Assembly (NCBI GenBank): GCA_030017555.1
Contig: JASEIC010000005.1
Location: 1 to 40,965, forward strand
Direction: 5' to 3'
From: Patescibacteria group bacterium
GTDB lineage: Bacteria; Patescibacteriota; Minisyncoccia; UBA6257; GWB1-50-10
Length of the DNA: 40,965 bases
Below the pieces are notes generated by a model. That model was given only the letters and a program-made list of their open reading frames with translations. It did no database searches and was not told the DNA's origin. This document shows positions 1 to 6,666 of the stretch, in pieces (the stretch's first letter is position 1; every line of letters begins with the position of its first letter). Made by a program: the position numbers and the translations under genes.

Positions 1-20
1 CCAGATCGGAGCGGTTTTTC

Positions 21-50
21 TTGACCTCCGACTTATGTATTTGCTATACT
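21..50 (+). promoter_or_regulatory. Sigma70-type promoter for the first gene pair
   Basis: TTGACC at 21-26, an 18-bp spacer and TATACT at 45-50, with a TG dinucleotide one base upstream of the -10 (42-43). Transcription should begin near 57, giving a leader of about 38 nt that carries AAAGG at 84-88 ahead of the ATG at 95. Confidence 0.7.
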
Positions 51-94
51 ATTTATAGTTCTTTTTTCATAATTAAACTAAATAAAGGCAGCTA

Positions 95-538
95 ATGAAA
101 CTTGTTATTGGTATTTTGGCAATTATTCTTTTTGTAAACATTGGTTATTCTCAAGATCGTCATTTTTTGGGTTCGCAAATTTATCCGGCTTATGGCGATT
201 TACTTCCATTAAATCAGAAATTTTTTGCTCGCGGGGCACTGACGTTTTTTAGTGAAAAAGGTGATTTAAGACACGCCTTTTCTCTTCGGGGACCAAATTG
301 GATAGAAAAAGATTTTTGGACGGTTCCTAGAATGGGAATTGTGGTTGATACGCGTAATATTCCAGAAAAAACAATTTGGTATGGTTTGAGTGGGGAATTT
401 ATCAATTCAAGAGCGTTATGTGGTTCTTACATCGGCACAAAATATAAAAATTATGATTTTAAATTGCGGTATTTATTTGGCCGATACAAACCTTTTCGCG
501 GTGGCAATATTGGATTTTACGTAAGATTTAATTTTTGA
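95..538 (+). CDS. Hypothetical exported protein, beta-rich
   Basis: I do not recognise the family. The 147-aa product begins with a short hydrophobic signal-like segment (residues 2-18) ending in a Tyr-Ser-Gln-Asp stretch that could be cleaved, so it is probably secreted. The remainder is rich in aromatic and alternating hydrophobic residues, and the protein ends in an aromatic-rich strand with C-terminal Phe, as in outer-membrane barrel proteins. That would be surprising if the organism lacks an outer membrane, so I treat it only as a resemblance. The start has a Shine-Dalgarno-like AAAGG six bases upstream. The next gene follows after 15 bp and shares the promoter at 21-50. Confidence 0.75.
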   Translation: MKLVIGILAIILFVNIGYSQDRHFLGSQIYPAYGDLLPLNQKFFARGALTFFSEKGDLRHAFSLRGPNWIEKDFWTVPRMGIVVDTRNIPEKTIWYGLSGEFINSRALCGSYIGTKYKNYDFKLRYLFGRYKPFRGGNIGFYVRFNF

Positions 539-553
539 GGAAAGGAGACAAAC

Positions 554-943
554 ATGAATTTACAGGAATCTACAGCAAATCAAGAAATTACACTTGAGAG
601 ATTTCTTAAAAAAGAACTAAATGCTCAAAGCCAATCTATTGATGAATATATACAATCATTACCTAGGGCAATCATTCCTTTTTTTGAATTTTATTTAGGT
701 AGGATACATTCGGTTCAAATTCGCATTGAAGATTTTATTCTCTTGGTTGTCAGACCAGTTAGCAACGAAACGATAAAACGATTGATTAAAAAGCATTTTT
801 CAAAACCAGGCGTTGAAATTGAAGAAATGTTTGATACGGTGCTGGTTGTCAGAATTGATAAAAAACAAGAACTTATAGTAAATTGGACAAACGGCGAAGG
901 ATTAGGAGGAGGAAAAATTAGGATATCTGTAATTAAGAATTAA
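554..943 (+). CDS. Hypothetical cytoplasmic protein
   Basis: A 129-aa protein of unknown function with no signal peptide or membrane segment. The N-terminal 40 residues are helical and charged. The middle and C-terminal parts alternate Ile/Val-rich strands with basic stretches, and a glycine-rich turn (GLGGG) lies near residue 117. A strong Shine-Dalgarno site (AAAGGAG, about 541-547) precedes the ATG. It is the second gene of a two-gene transcript that ends at the terminator at 950-985. I cannot name a family; co-transcription with the exported protein at 95-538 is the only functional hint. Confidence 0.75.
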   Translation: MNLQESTANQEITLERFLKKELNAQSQSIDEYIQSLPRAIIPFFEFYLGRIHSVQIRIEDFILLVVRPVSNETIKRLIKKHFSKPGVEIEEMFDTVLVVRIDKKQELIVNWTNGEGLGGGKIRISVIKN

Positions 944-949
944 AAGATT

Positions 950-985
950 AAGACTCTACTTTTTGTAGAGTCTTTTGTATTTTTA
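950..985 (+). terminator. Rho-independent terminator after the first operon
   Basis: A perfect 10-bp stem (950-959 with 965-974) closes a TTTTT loop and is followed by a T-rich tract. It lies 6 bp after the stop codon at 943. Confidence 0.9.
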
Positions 986-1007
986 TTATAATCTCGATTT
1001 TTTATAA

Positions 1008-1042
1008 AAAAGCGCCGTTTTATATTTATAAACGGCGCTTTT
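1008..1042 (-). terminator. Strong hairpin terminator, minus strand (possibly bidirectional)
   Basis: A 13-bp perfect stem (1008-1020 with 1030-1042) encloses a 9-nt loop. Read on the minus strand it is followed by a run of six T (complement of 1006-1011). It lies 5 bp beyond the stop codon of the tiny minus-strand ORF at 1048-1101, which supports that ORF being transcribed. Confidence 0.75.
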
Positions 1043-1047
1043 AGGTT

Positions 1048-1101
1048 TTATCTCTTTCCTCGATTCTTTGTCGCTTTCTTTGCTTTTTTCTTTTTAGCCA
1101 T
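1048..1101 (-). CDS. Candidate 17-aa lysine-rich protein
   Basis: A 17-codon ORF encodes MAKKKKAKKATKNRGKR, with 10 Lys/Arg residues. Support comes from context. An extended -10 (TGTTATACT, complement of 1140-1148) lies upstream, and a 13-bp terminator hairpin (1008-1042) begins just past the stop, so the stretch looks like a complete minus-strand transcription unit. No Shine-Dalgarno site lies at a usable distance from the ATG. It could be a nucleic-acid-binding micro-protein, or simply part of a small non-coding RNA. The coding status is uncertain. Confidence 0.35.
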   Translation of the reverse strand: MAKKKKAKKATKNRGKR

Positions 1102-1139
1102 TACATTAGGAGATTCTTAGATGCCCGACCTTTAATTTC

Positions 1140-1148
1140 AGTATAACA
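1140..1148 (-). promoter_or_regulatory. Extended -10 element, minus strand
   Basis: On the minus strand the sequence reads TGTTATACT (TG at 1148-1147, TATACT at 1145-1140). No good -35 is seen. Transcription would start near 1133 and run into the tiny basic ORF and its terminator. Confidence 0.45.
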
Positions 1149-1174
1149 AATTATTTTTAATGATTTTATTTAAT

Positions 1175-1203
1175 TTGAAAGAAATTTGCTCAACTTGTAT
1201 ACT
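1175..1203 (+). promoter_or_regulatory. Promoter of the Fe-S assembly operon
   Basis: TTGAAA at 1175-1180, an exact 17-bp spacer and TATACT at 1198-1203 with an adjacent TG. The predicted start is near 1210, leaving a leader of only about 13 nt before the ATG at 1223 and no Shine-Dalgarno site. Confidence 0.7.
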
Positions 1204-1222
1204 TTTTATGTACTAAATTCAT

Positions 1223-2479
1223 ATGAAAAAGAAATTTTTCTATTTTGATTTCGCATCAACGACTCCGATTGAAAAAAAGTACGTGTTCAATGCAATGAAA
1301 ACTTATTTTTCAGATGAATTTGGCAATTCATCTAGTTTATATTCGCTAGGCCGTCACGCAAAAATAGCTATCGAGAAATCTTTAGGACAAATCTCTGATG
1401 TTTTAAGATGCAAACAAGATGAATTTGTTTTTACCGGTAGCGCAACCGAAGCAGATAATCTTGCAATTGCTGGCGTGGCAATGGCAAATAAAGAAAAAGG
1501 GCATAAAATCATTGTTTCTAATATTGAACATAAAGGCATTCTTTCAATTTGTAGTGTATTAAAAAAACAAGGCTTTGAAATTTTAGAATTAAAAGTCAAA
1601 AAAAACGGGCTACTTAATCCGAAAGATTTGGAAAATTTAATTGATAATAAAACAATTTTAGTATCTTTGACTTATGTTGATTCAGAAACGGGCACAATTC
1701 AGCCGATAAAAGATTTAGTAGGAGTCGTAAAGCGTTTCCGAAAAGAAAAAAAATCAAATTTTCCTTATTTTCATACTGATGCAAGTCAAGCCGCGCTTTA
1801 TCTTGACGTAGCTGTGGATAACTTAGGTATTGACCTCATGACCATTTCTGCTCACAAAATGTATGGACCAAAAGGAATTGGTGGTTTGTATGTCAGGCGG
1901 GGCGTAAATATAAAACCAATAATATATGGCGGCGGTCAGCGGGGCAGTTTAAGATCGGGTACGGAAAATATTCCGGGCATTGTTGGTTTTGGTGAAGCAT
2001 TTTCTCTTGCAAGAAAAAATCAAAAAAAAGAAACAATACGAATTAAGAAACTTCGGGATAAATTAGAATACGGAATTTTTAAAAAAATTCCAAAAGTTAT
2101 TTTAAACGGTCATCCAACAAAACGTTTGCCTAATTTTTTGAATATTTCTATTTTAGATATTGAAGGGGAAGCCCTTTTGTTATATTTGGATAAACTTGGC
2201 ATTATGGTTAGTACTGGCTCGGCCTGCAATTCTCAAAACTTAGAACCTTCTTATATTTTAAGCGCGTTGAGGAGACCTTATGAATTTATTCACGGTAGTT
2301 TAAGATTTTCACTTGGTAAATGCAATGAAGATTTTCACATAAATTTCGTTTTAAAAAATCTACCAACGATTGTAAAAAAATTAAGAGCCATATCGCCGTT
2401 AAACCTTCCGCTTAACATAAACAAAAAAGTTTCAGAACCCAAAGCATTTATTGGCGGACAAACACCGCATTTTTTTTAA
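1223..2479 (+). CDS. nifS: Cysteine desulfurase (NifS/IscS family)
   Basis: This PLP enzyme takes sulfur from L-cysteine as a persulfide for Fe-S cluster assembly in the cytoplasm. The 418-aa product is complete. The PLP-binding lysine is Lys212 in a SAHKMYGPKG motif, the sulfur-accepting cysteine is Cys335 in STGSACNS, and the cofactor-site residues His103, Asp186 and Gln189 align with those of IscS. The long loop with SGTENIPGIVG (245-255) is typical of group I (NifS/IscS) enzymes. About 25 residues after the usual end (from near 393) form a nonconserved tail. It is the first gene of the operon, with scaffold, Nfu, ferredoxin and reductase genes following. Transcription starts from the promoter at 1175-1203. 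The family call is firm; NifS versus IscS is a naming choice. Confidence 0.95.
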   Translation: MKKKFFYFDFASTTPIEKKYVFNAMKTYFSDEFGNSSSLYSLGRHAKIAIEKSLGQISDVLRCKQDEFVFTGSATEADNLAIAGVAMANKEKGHKIIVSNIEHKGILSICSVLKKQGFEILELKVKKNGLLNPKDLENLIDNKTILVSLTYVDSETGTIQPIKDLVGVVKRFRKEKKSNFPYFHTDASQAALYLDVAVDNLGIDLMTISAHKMYGPKGIGGLYVRRGVNIKPIIYGGGQRGSLRSGTENIPGIVGFGEAFSLARKNQKKETIRIKKLRDKLEYGIFKKIPKVILNGHPTKRLPNFLNISILDIEGEALLLYLDKLGIMVSTGSACNSQNLEPSYILSALRRPYEFIHGSLRFSLGKCNEDFHINFVLKNLPTIVKKLRAISPLNLPLNINKKVSEPKAFIGGQTPHFF

Positions 2480-2481
2480 AA

Positions 2482-2587
2482 ACCCGATAGTACAACTTTT
2501 AACAGCTAATTTAGTTTTTTACTTATGTCACAATTTTTAAAGCAACATAAAATTTCAATAAAAAATCCCAAGGTTGTACTATCGGGT
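2482..2587. repeat. 15-bp perfect inverted repeat bounding the nifS-nifU spacer
   Basis: ACCCGATAGTACAAC at 2482-2496 is repeated as an exact reverse complement at 2573-2587. The left arm begins two bases after the nifS stop codon. The right arm ends directly against an in-frame ATG (2588) of the next gene. The 76-nt interior contains the other possible start codon (2525). As RNA this would be a long-range hairpin over the translation start of the scaffold gene. It could instead be the termini of a tiny inserted element. The repeat is directly visible; the role is inferred. Confidence 0.7.
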
Positions 2588-3265
2588 ATGCCGAAGATTA
2601 AAATAAAAAAAACAAAGCCCGATATTGTAAATAAATTTACCGGTGATAAGTGGGTTTATTCAAAAATAGTAAAATCTCATTTTTTTTATCCGAAGAATTT
2701 CTTGGTCGGCGATATAAAGAAATTAAATTTTGACGTCGAAGGAATCATCGGTTCACCGGCTTGCGGTGACGTGATGCGTGTGTGGCTTAAGATTGATCCA
2801 AAAACCGAAAAAATTAAAAAATTTAAATGGCGAACATTCGGTTGCGCGAGCGCCATTGCCGCGACTTCAATACTTTCGGTAATGGTAACGGAAAAAGGCG
2901 GTATGAAGATTGATAGAGCTTTAAAGATTAAACCCCAAGATATTATGAAGCGATTAGGCGGTTTGCCGGATAGAAAAATTCATTGCTCGGTTTTGGGCGA
3001 CAAAGCGCTTAGAATAGCGATAAATAACTGGTTTAAAAAAACCGAACAGTATGAAAGGATTATAATTGAAGGATCAAGAATTTTAGATCCCAATACTAAA
3101 GTTACCGAAGCTGACATTGAAGAAGCCGTACTTGAAGGCGCGACAACACTTGAAGCGGTTCAAAAAAGAACAAAAGTCGGCATCGGTTATTCAAAATGCA
3201 TCCTTGAAGTCGAAGAGCTTATCAAGTTTTATCGAGAAAAATATTATGGACCGGACAAAAAATAA
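2525..3265 (+). CDS. iscU: IscU/NifU-type Fe-S scaffold with a decayed BFD-like C-terminal domain
   Basis: Scaffold on which 2Fe-2S and 4Fe-4S clusters are built with sulfur from the upstream desulfurase. Of 246 residues, about 45-165 form the IscU domain. The ligand set is intact: Cys in SPACGDVM, the following Asp, Cys in FGCASAIA, and Cys in IHCSVLG. Residues about 190-240 resemble the 2Fe-2S BFD-like middle domain of NifU (VTEADIEEAVLEGATTLEAV), but only the last of its four cluster cysteines remains (GYSKC). Two starts are possible, 2525 and the in-frame ATG at 2588, which abuts an inverted-repeat arm. Neither has a Shine-Dalgarno site. I give the longer one, but 2588 would leave the spacer repeat wholly non-coding and is at least as likely. 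Confidence 0.9.
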   Translation: MSQFLKQHKISIKNPKVVLSGMPKIKIKKTKPDIVNKFTGDKWVYSKIVKSHFFYPKNFLVGDIKKLNFDVEGIIGSPACGDVMRVWLKIDPKTEKIKKFKWRTFGCASAIAATSILSVMVTEKGGMKIDRALKIKPQDIMKRLGGLPDRKIHCSVLGDKALRIAINNWFKKTEQYERIIIEGSRILDPNTKVTEADIEEAVLEGATTLEAVQKRTKVGIGYSKCILEVEELIKFYREKYYGPDKK

Positions 3266-3476
3266 AATTAAAAAAATACTTGGAAAAATAAAACCATTTA
3301 TTCAAATGCACGGCGGTGATGTTGAATTAATTGAGATAAAAGGCGAAGAAGTAACCCTTAAAATATACGGCTCTTGCGTGAATTGTCCTTTAGCTGATTT
3401 AACCTATAATAAAATGATAGGGGGATTAATTAAAAAAGAAACGCCCCAAATTAAAAAGGTCATTATTATAAATTAA
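3246..3476 (+). CDS. Nfu-type Fe-S carrier domain protein
   Basis: A 76-aa NifU C-terminal (Nfu) domain made as a separate protein. It has the hallmark HGGDVELIEI near the N-terminus and the cluster-binding CxxC (CVNCP) near residue 46. Such proteins hold a 4Fe-4S cluster between two subunits and pass it to target proteins. A longer open frame extends upstream, but that part is an overlap with the scaffold gene in another frame, and the domain begins at the ATG at 3246. The gene overlaps the scaffold ORF by 20 bp, implying translational coupling. In classical NifU this domain is fused to the scaffold; here it is split off. Confidence 0.88.
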   Translation: MDRTKNKIKKILGKIKPFIQMHGGDVELIEIKGEEVTLKIYGSCVNCPLADLTYNKMIGGLIKKETPQIKKVIIIN

Positions 3477-3480
3477 TTTT

Positions 3481-3741
3481 ATGGCGGATTTAAAAGAATA
3501 TAAACGAGATAAAATTGATTCAAAATTCGGAAAAATTGTGATTGATCGAGATTTGTGTATTGGCGCCGCGTCTTGCATTGCTGTTTCTGGCGTAACTTTT
3601 GAACTGGATAATGAAAATAAAGTAATTGTCATAGATTCCGAGAGCGTTGATGATGATATGCTTTTTGTTGCCGCTGAGTCGTGTCCCACGAAAGCAATTC
3701 TTCTTTTTGACAAATCTGGTAAACAAATATTTCCAAAATAA
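3481..3741 (+). CDS. Single-cluster ferredoxin with three cluster cysteines
   Basis: An 86-aa ferredoxin of the one-cluster type. Ligands are Cys26, Cys32 and Cys68 (the last in AESCPTKAI). The position of the second Cys of a normal CxxCxxC motif is Ala29, so the protein likely carries a 3Fe-4S cluster or a 4Fe-4S cluster with a non-Cys fourth ligand. Between Fe-S assembly genes and an FAD oxidoreductase it is the natural electron carrier for cluster assembly, like Fdx in ISC operons. It could also serve the ferredoxin-linked enzymes encoded at 8.8-13.2 kb. The start ATG has no Shine-Dalgarno site and lies 4 bp after the Nfu stop. Confidence 0.88.
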   Translation: MADLKEYKRDKIDSKFGKIVIDRDLCIGAASCIAVSGVTFELDNENKVIVIDSESVDDDMLFVAAESCPTKAILLFDKSGKQIFPK

Positions 3742-3760
3742 AGAATAATTGGCGGCTTTT

Positions 3761-5005
3761 ATGGATAATTATAAATATCTCATTATTGGAGGTGGGGTAG
3801 CGGGTTCAACCGCGGCTGAAACCATCCGCTTAAAGGATTCTGTTGCTTCAATTGCAATAATAAACGATGAGCTTTATACGTTATATTCGCGAGTAATGCT
3901 TTCAAAGCCGAATTTTTTCTTAGGTCAAATTCCTTTTGACAGCGTTTGGTTGAAAAATAATGAATGGTATAAAAAAAATAATATTGTATTCTTGGGTGGA
4001 ATAACGGTTGTTAAATTGGATGCCAATAAAAAAACAGTAATACTTTCTGATAACCTAATTTTAGGATATGAGAAGTTGCTTATTGCCACCGGTGTTTGTA
4101 CGAGAAAATGGAATTTTCCCGGTTCTCAAAAAAAAGGAATTTACTATCTTAGAACGCTTGATGACGGTAGAGCAATAATGAATGCAATTAAAATCGCAAA
4201 ACGAGCTGTTACAATCGGCGGAGGATTTATTAGTTTCGAAATGGCTGATTTATTAAAAATGGCTGGTATTGATACGACAATGATTATTAGAGAGAACTAT
4301 TTTTGGGAACCAATGCTTGATGAAGATTCGGGCCGAATGGTTGAAAATGCTCTTAAAAAAAATGGTATTAAGATTATTTATAAATCTGAAGTAAAAGAAG
4401 TTATTGGCGAAACCAATGTTAAAGCGGTTATTTTGCAGGATAATACAAAAATCGAATGTGATATGATTATCTGCGGTATTGGCGCTTATTGTGATTTTGG
4501 CTGGCTTGCGGATTCCGGTTTGAAAACTAATCGCGGAATTTTAGCTGATGAATATTTAAAAACTAATTTGCCGGATGTGTGGACTGCTGGCGATGTTGCT
4601 GAATTTAACGATCTTATTCTTGACGAAACAATTCAAATAGGTAATTGGGTTAATGCTCGGGAACACGGCAGAATTGTCGCGTTAAACATGGTTGGTGAGC
4701 ATACGGCTTTTAAATTTGTTTCATTTTATACCACACAAGGTCTTGGAATTTCTATTGCTTTTATTGGTGATGTGCGACTTGATAAAAATCGTCTTGTTAT
4801 CAAACGCGGTTCACCGAATAAAAATTCTTATGGCCGGATTATTATTCTGGACAAAGGCGTACGCAAAGAAGTTGAGGGTGCGACTTTAATTAACAGGACA
4901 AGCGAAATGACTGCGATTGCCAAAATAATTGAAAAAAACATTGATGTTTTGAACAAATTAGATAAGCTTGGAGATGATAATTTTGATTTAAAATCAATAG
5001 CTTGA
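3761..5005 (+). CDS. FAD-dependent NAD(P)H oxidoreductase (ferredoxin/rubredoxin reductase-like)
   Basis: A 414-aa flavoprotein of the pyridine nucleotide-disulfide oxidoreductase class II fold. The N-terminal FAD-binding Rossmann motif is IIGGGVAGSTAAE. The second, NAD(P)-binding, is TIGGGFISFEMADLL near residue 150. The C-terminal FAD motif is VWTAGDVAEF. There is no redox-active CxxxxC, so it is not a disulfide reductase; the closest known types are ferredoxin/rubredoxin reductases and the NirB N-terminal part. An upstream in-frame TTG at 3749 is possible, but the ATG at 3761 places the flavin motif at the usual distance. As the last gene of the Fe-S operon it probably reduces the adjacent ferredoxin. 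Confidence 0.87.
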   Translation: MDNYKYLIIGGGVAGSTAAETIRLKDSVASIAIINDELYTLYSRVMLSKPNFFLGQIPFDSVWLKNNEWYKKNNIVFLGGITVVKLDANKKTVILSDNLILGYEKLLIATGVCTRKWNFPGSQKKGIYYLRTLDDGRAIMNAIKIAKRAVTIGGGFISFEMADLLKMAGIDTTMIIRENYFWEPMLDEDSGRMVENALKKNGIKIIYKSEVKEVIGETNVKAVILQDNTKIECDMIICGIGAYCDFGWLADSGLKTNRGILADEYLKTNLPDVWTAGDVAEFNDLILDETIQIGNWVNAREHGRIVALNMVGEHTAFKFVSFYTTQGLGISIAFIGDVRLDKNRLVIKRGSPNKNSYGRIIILDKGVRKEVEGATLINRTSEMTAIAKIIEKNIDVLNKLDKLGDDNFDLKSIA

Positions 5006-5055
5006 TTTTAATTCTCCTCGCTCCTATTTTGCTATTAGATGATCCCGCAAATGTA

Positions 5056-5064
5056 TGATATAGT
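5056..5064 (+). promoter_or_regulatory. Extended -10 element upstream of the Cys-rich protein gene
   Basis: TGATATAGT at 5056-5064 fits an extended -10; a TTGCTA at 5029-5034 is too distant for a standard -35. It would give a leader of roughly 40 nt for the gene at 5114. Confidence 0.4.
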
Positions 5065-5113
5065 AATTAATACGTACGCGCGTAAGGGTGTGGCAAAAGA
5101 AATAAATTAAACT

Positions 5114-6385
5114 ATGAATAAGTTTTTAAATAATAAATTAATTCCTCCTTGGTTTTTAATGGGCATAATTATTTTAATATTTGGATCGTTCGTCTTTATT
5201 GGATATGTGTATAAAAAAACAGAAAATATTCAATTTTCTGTTGAGGATCGTCAAACGAAAAAAGATCACATTATTCTCTTAAATTCTAACGTTACAACGT
5301 TAACAGATTTTGAGAAGAAATGCGAAAGTCAAAAAGGCAGATTTAACCTAGTGCAAGTAAGAGGACAAAATTATGCGGGGTGTGGTTATAATGGAGATGT
5401 TGGACAAAATAAACTTTGCTATTTTATAGATCAAAGCAGAAATATTCAGACAGAAAATGAATGTAATTTATGTAAATATAGTTTTAGTTGTGGTGAACCA
5501 AATTTTCCACAAAATATTCTGTTAGATAATTCACAAGAAAAGAAAACCGATATAAATCAATGTTGGTGCAATCACTATGAGCAACTGTATTTATTACCAA
5601 TTACTAGTTCTCAAGTTCGTATTTTCTTTGATAATATGATAGTTAGCACTTCTTCAGAGCAGTTTGGGATTAAAAGTTTAAAAGAGAACAAACCGAAAAA
5701 AATAAACGTTTCCTTGCAAGCAGAAAATGGTATCGTGAAAGCTGGAGAAAAATATACAATATCGTGGCAAGGATCAAATATACCTGATTATTCAACGATA
5801 GAATTGCACGAATGTACTGGCGAAGGTTGTAGTGGTATTGCAAGTGTTCCTTATAAACCACAACAGTATGTTTGGACCGTTCCTAAAACTGAATTTCCGA
5901 GAAGCCGCTATATATCATTATCGATAAAAGAGGGGACAGAATCAAAATATAGGGTTACAGCATCGGGTAGCTCAGCAGATCATTTTTTTGTTATTAACCC
6001 CGCCTTTCCTACAAAATTTCTTTACGATTCAGATAATATTTTTCCTCTTGCTAATAAAAACGAAACTTATAGGTTGGTTTGGAATTTGAACGCGAAAGAC
6101 GCACAAGAACCTGTTTATTTGCATATTGTAAAATGGATTGATTCAGGGAATAGTTTAGTTTCGCTTGACGCCATAAGAGTTAATTCCAATATAAATTTCC
6201 ATGATTTGATTATTTCTGAAAAATTTCAAGAAAGTACTCAATATATTGCCATTTTAACAAAGACCCCTTCTATATCAGGTAAAGCATGGGATGATAAATT
6301 AGTCGATGAAATTACCTCATATGATACTAGAGTAACATTTTGTGTTGAAAGTTGTCCTCCAGAAAGAGGTGTAGATTATAACTAA
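5114..6385 (+). CDS. Membrane-anchored Cys-rich surface protein, family unknown
   Basis: A 423-aa protein with an N-terminal membrane anchor (about residues 13-33) and a large presumably extracellular part. Residues 70-152 contain eight cysteines (70, 90, 102, 117, 120, 126, 150, 152), suggesting a disulfide-stabilised or metal-bound module. From about 200 to 415 the sequence looks like two Ig-like or Ser-Thr-rich beta domains; the first contains VKAGEKYTISW, a pattern common in bacterial Ig-like surface domains. Two further Cys pairs occur, in HECTGEGC and FCVESC. No Shine-Dalgarno site precedes the ATG. It stands alone between the Fe-S operon and a terminator. No enzymatic motif is visible, so no function is assigned. 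Confidence 0.75.
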   Translation: MNKFLNNKLIPPWFLMGIIILIFGSFVFIGYVYKKTENIQFSVEDRQTKKDHIILLNSNVTTLTDFEKKCESQKGRFNLVQVRGQNYAGCGYNGDVGQNKLCYFIDQSRNIQTENECNLCKYSFSCGEPNFPQNILLDNSQEKKTDINQCWCNHYEQLYLLPITSSQVRIFFDNMIVSTSSEQFGIKSLKENKPKKINVSLQAENGIVKAGEKYTISWQGSNIPDYSTIELHECTGEGCSGIASVPYKPQQYVWTVPKTEFPRSRYISLSIKEGTESKYRVTASGSSADHFFVINPAFPTKFLYDSDNIFPLANKNETYRLVWNLNAKDAQEPVYLHIVKWIDSGNSLVSLDAIRVNSNINFHDLIISEKFQESTQYIAILTKTPSISGKAWDDKLVDEITSYDTRVTFCVESCPPERGVDYN

Positions 6386-6497
6386 GTTTAGATTATGTTA
6401 TTTTTAATGTAAAAAGTGAAAATTGGTCAGTAAATATTAACAGTTTACCAGCAAATAATAATTTTAGTAATTGATTTGAAAAATCAAACCGCACTAC

Positions 6498-6532
6498 AAG
6501 ACCGCTTCAATTAATTGAAGCGGTCTTTTTTT
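6498..6532 (+). terminator. Rho-independent terminator
   Basis: A perfectly self-complementary 30-nt stretch (6498-6527) folds into a 13-bp stem with a TTAA loop and ends in a T tract. It terminates the gene ending at 6385; the 110 nt between hold nothing else that I can recognise. Confidence 0.88.
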
Positions 6533-6550
6533 ATGTGCCTCTTTGTGAAA

Positions 6551-6661
6551 ACCGCGGGCGTAAGCCCGTGGATGAAGGTATCCCGTGGTGCTATGACATG
6601 TCATAGCACCACGGGCAAGCGAAGCTTGTATTCCAAAAGAAACCACGGACGTAAGTCCGTG
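6551..6661. mobile_element. REP/IS200-IS605-like nonautonomous hairpin element
   Basis: Four consecutive hairpins in 111 bp. The first is an 8-bp stem with loop GTAA (6552-6571). Next is a perfect 34-bp palindrome (6582-6615), then CAAGC-GAA-GCTTG (6616-6628), then a 7-bp stem again with loop GTAA (6644-6661). The outer two hairpins are near copies of each other in the same orientation, each preceded by a GAAA(A)CC stretch. This fits REP/BIME elements and the subterminal hairpins recognised by IS200/IS605 or RAYT HUH transposases. No transposase is encoded here, so it would be nonautonomous. It ends 5 bp from the acyl-CoA synthetase stop codon. Confidence 0.6.
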
Positions 6662-6666
6662 ATTGT

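Noticed and set aside
3117-3245. Upstream extension of the Nfu frame inside the scaffold gene.
   Set aside because: It is out of frame with the scaffold protein, adds basic low-complexity sequence with no match to Nfu, and the domain starts cleanly at the ATG at 3246.
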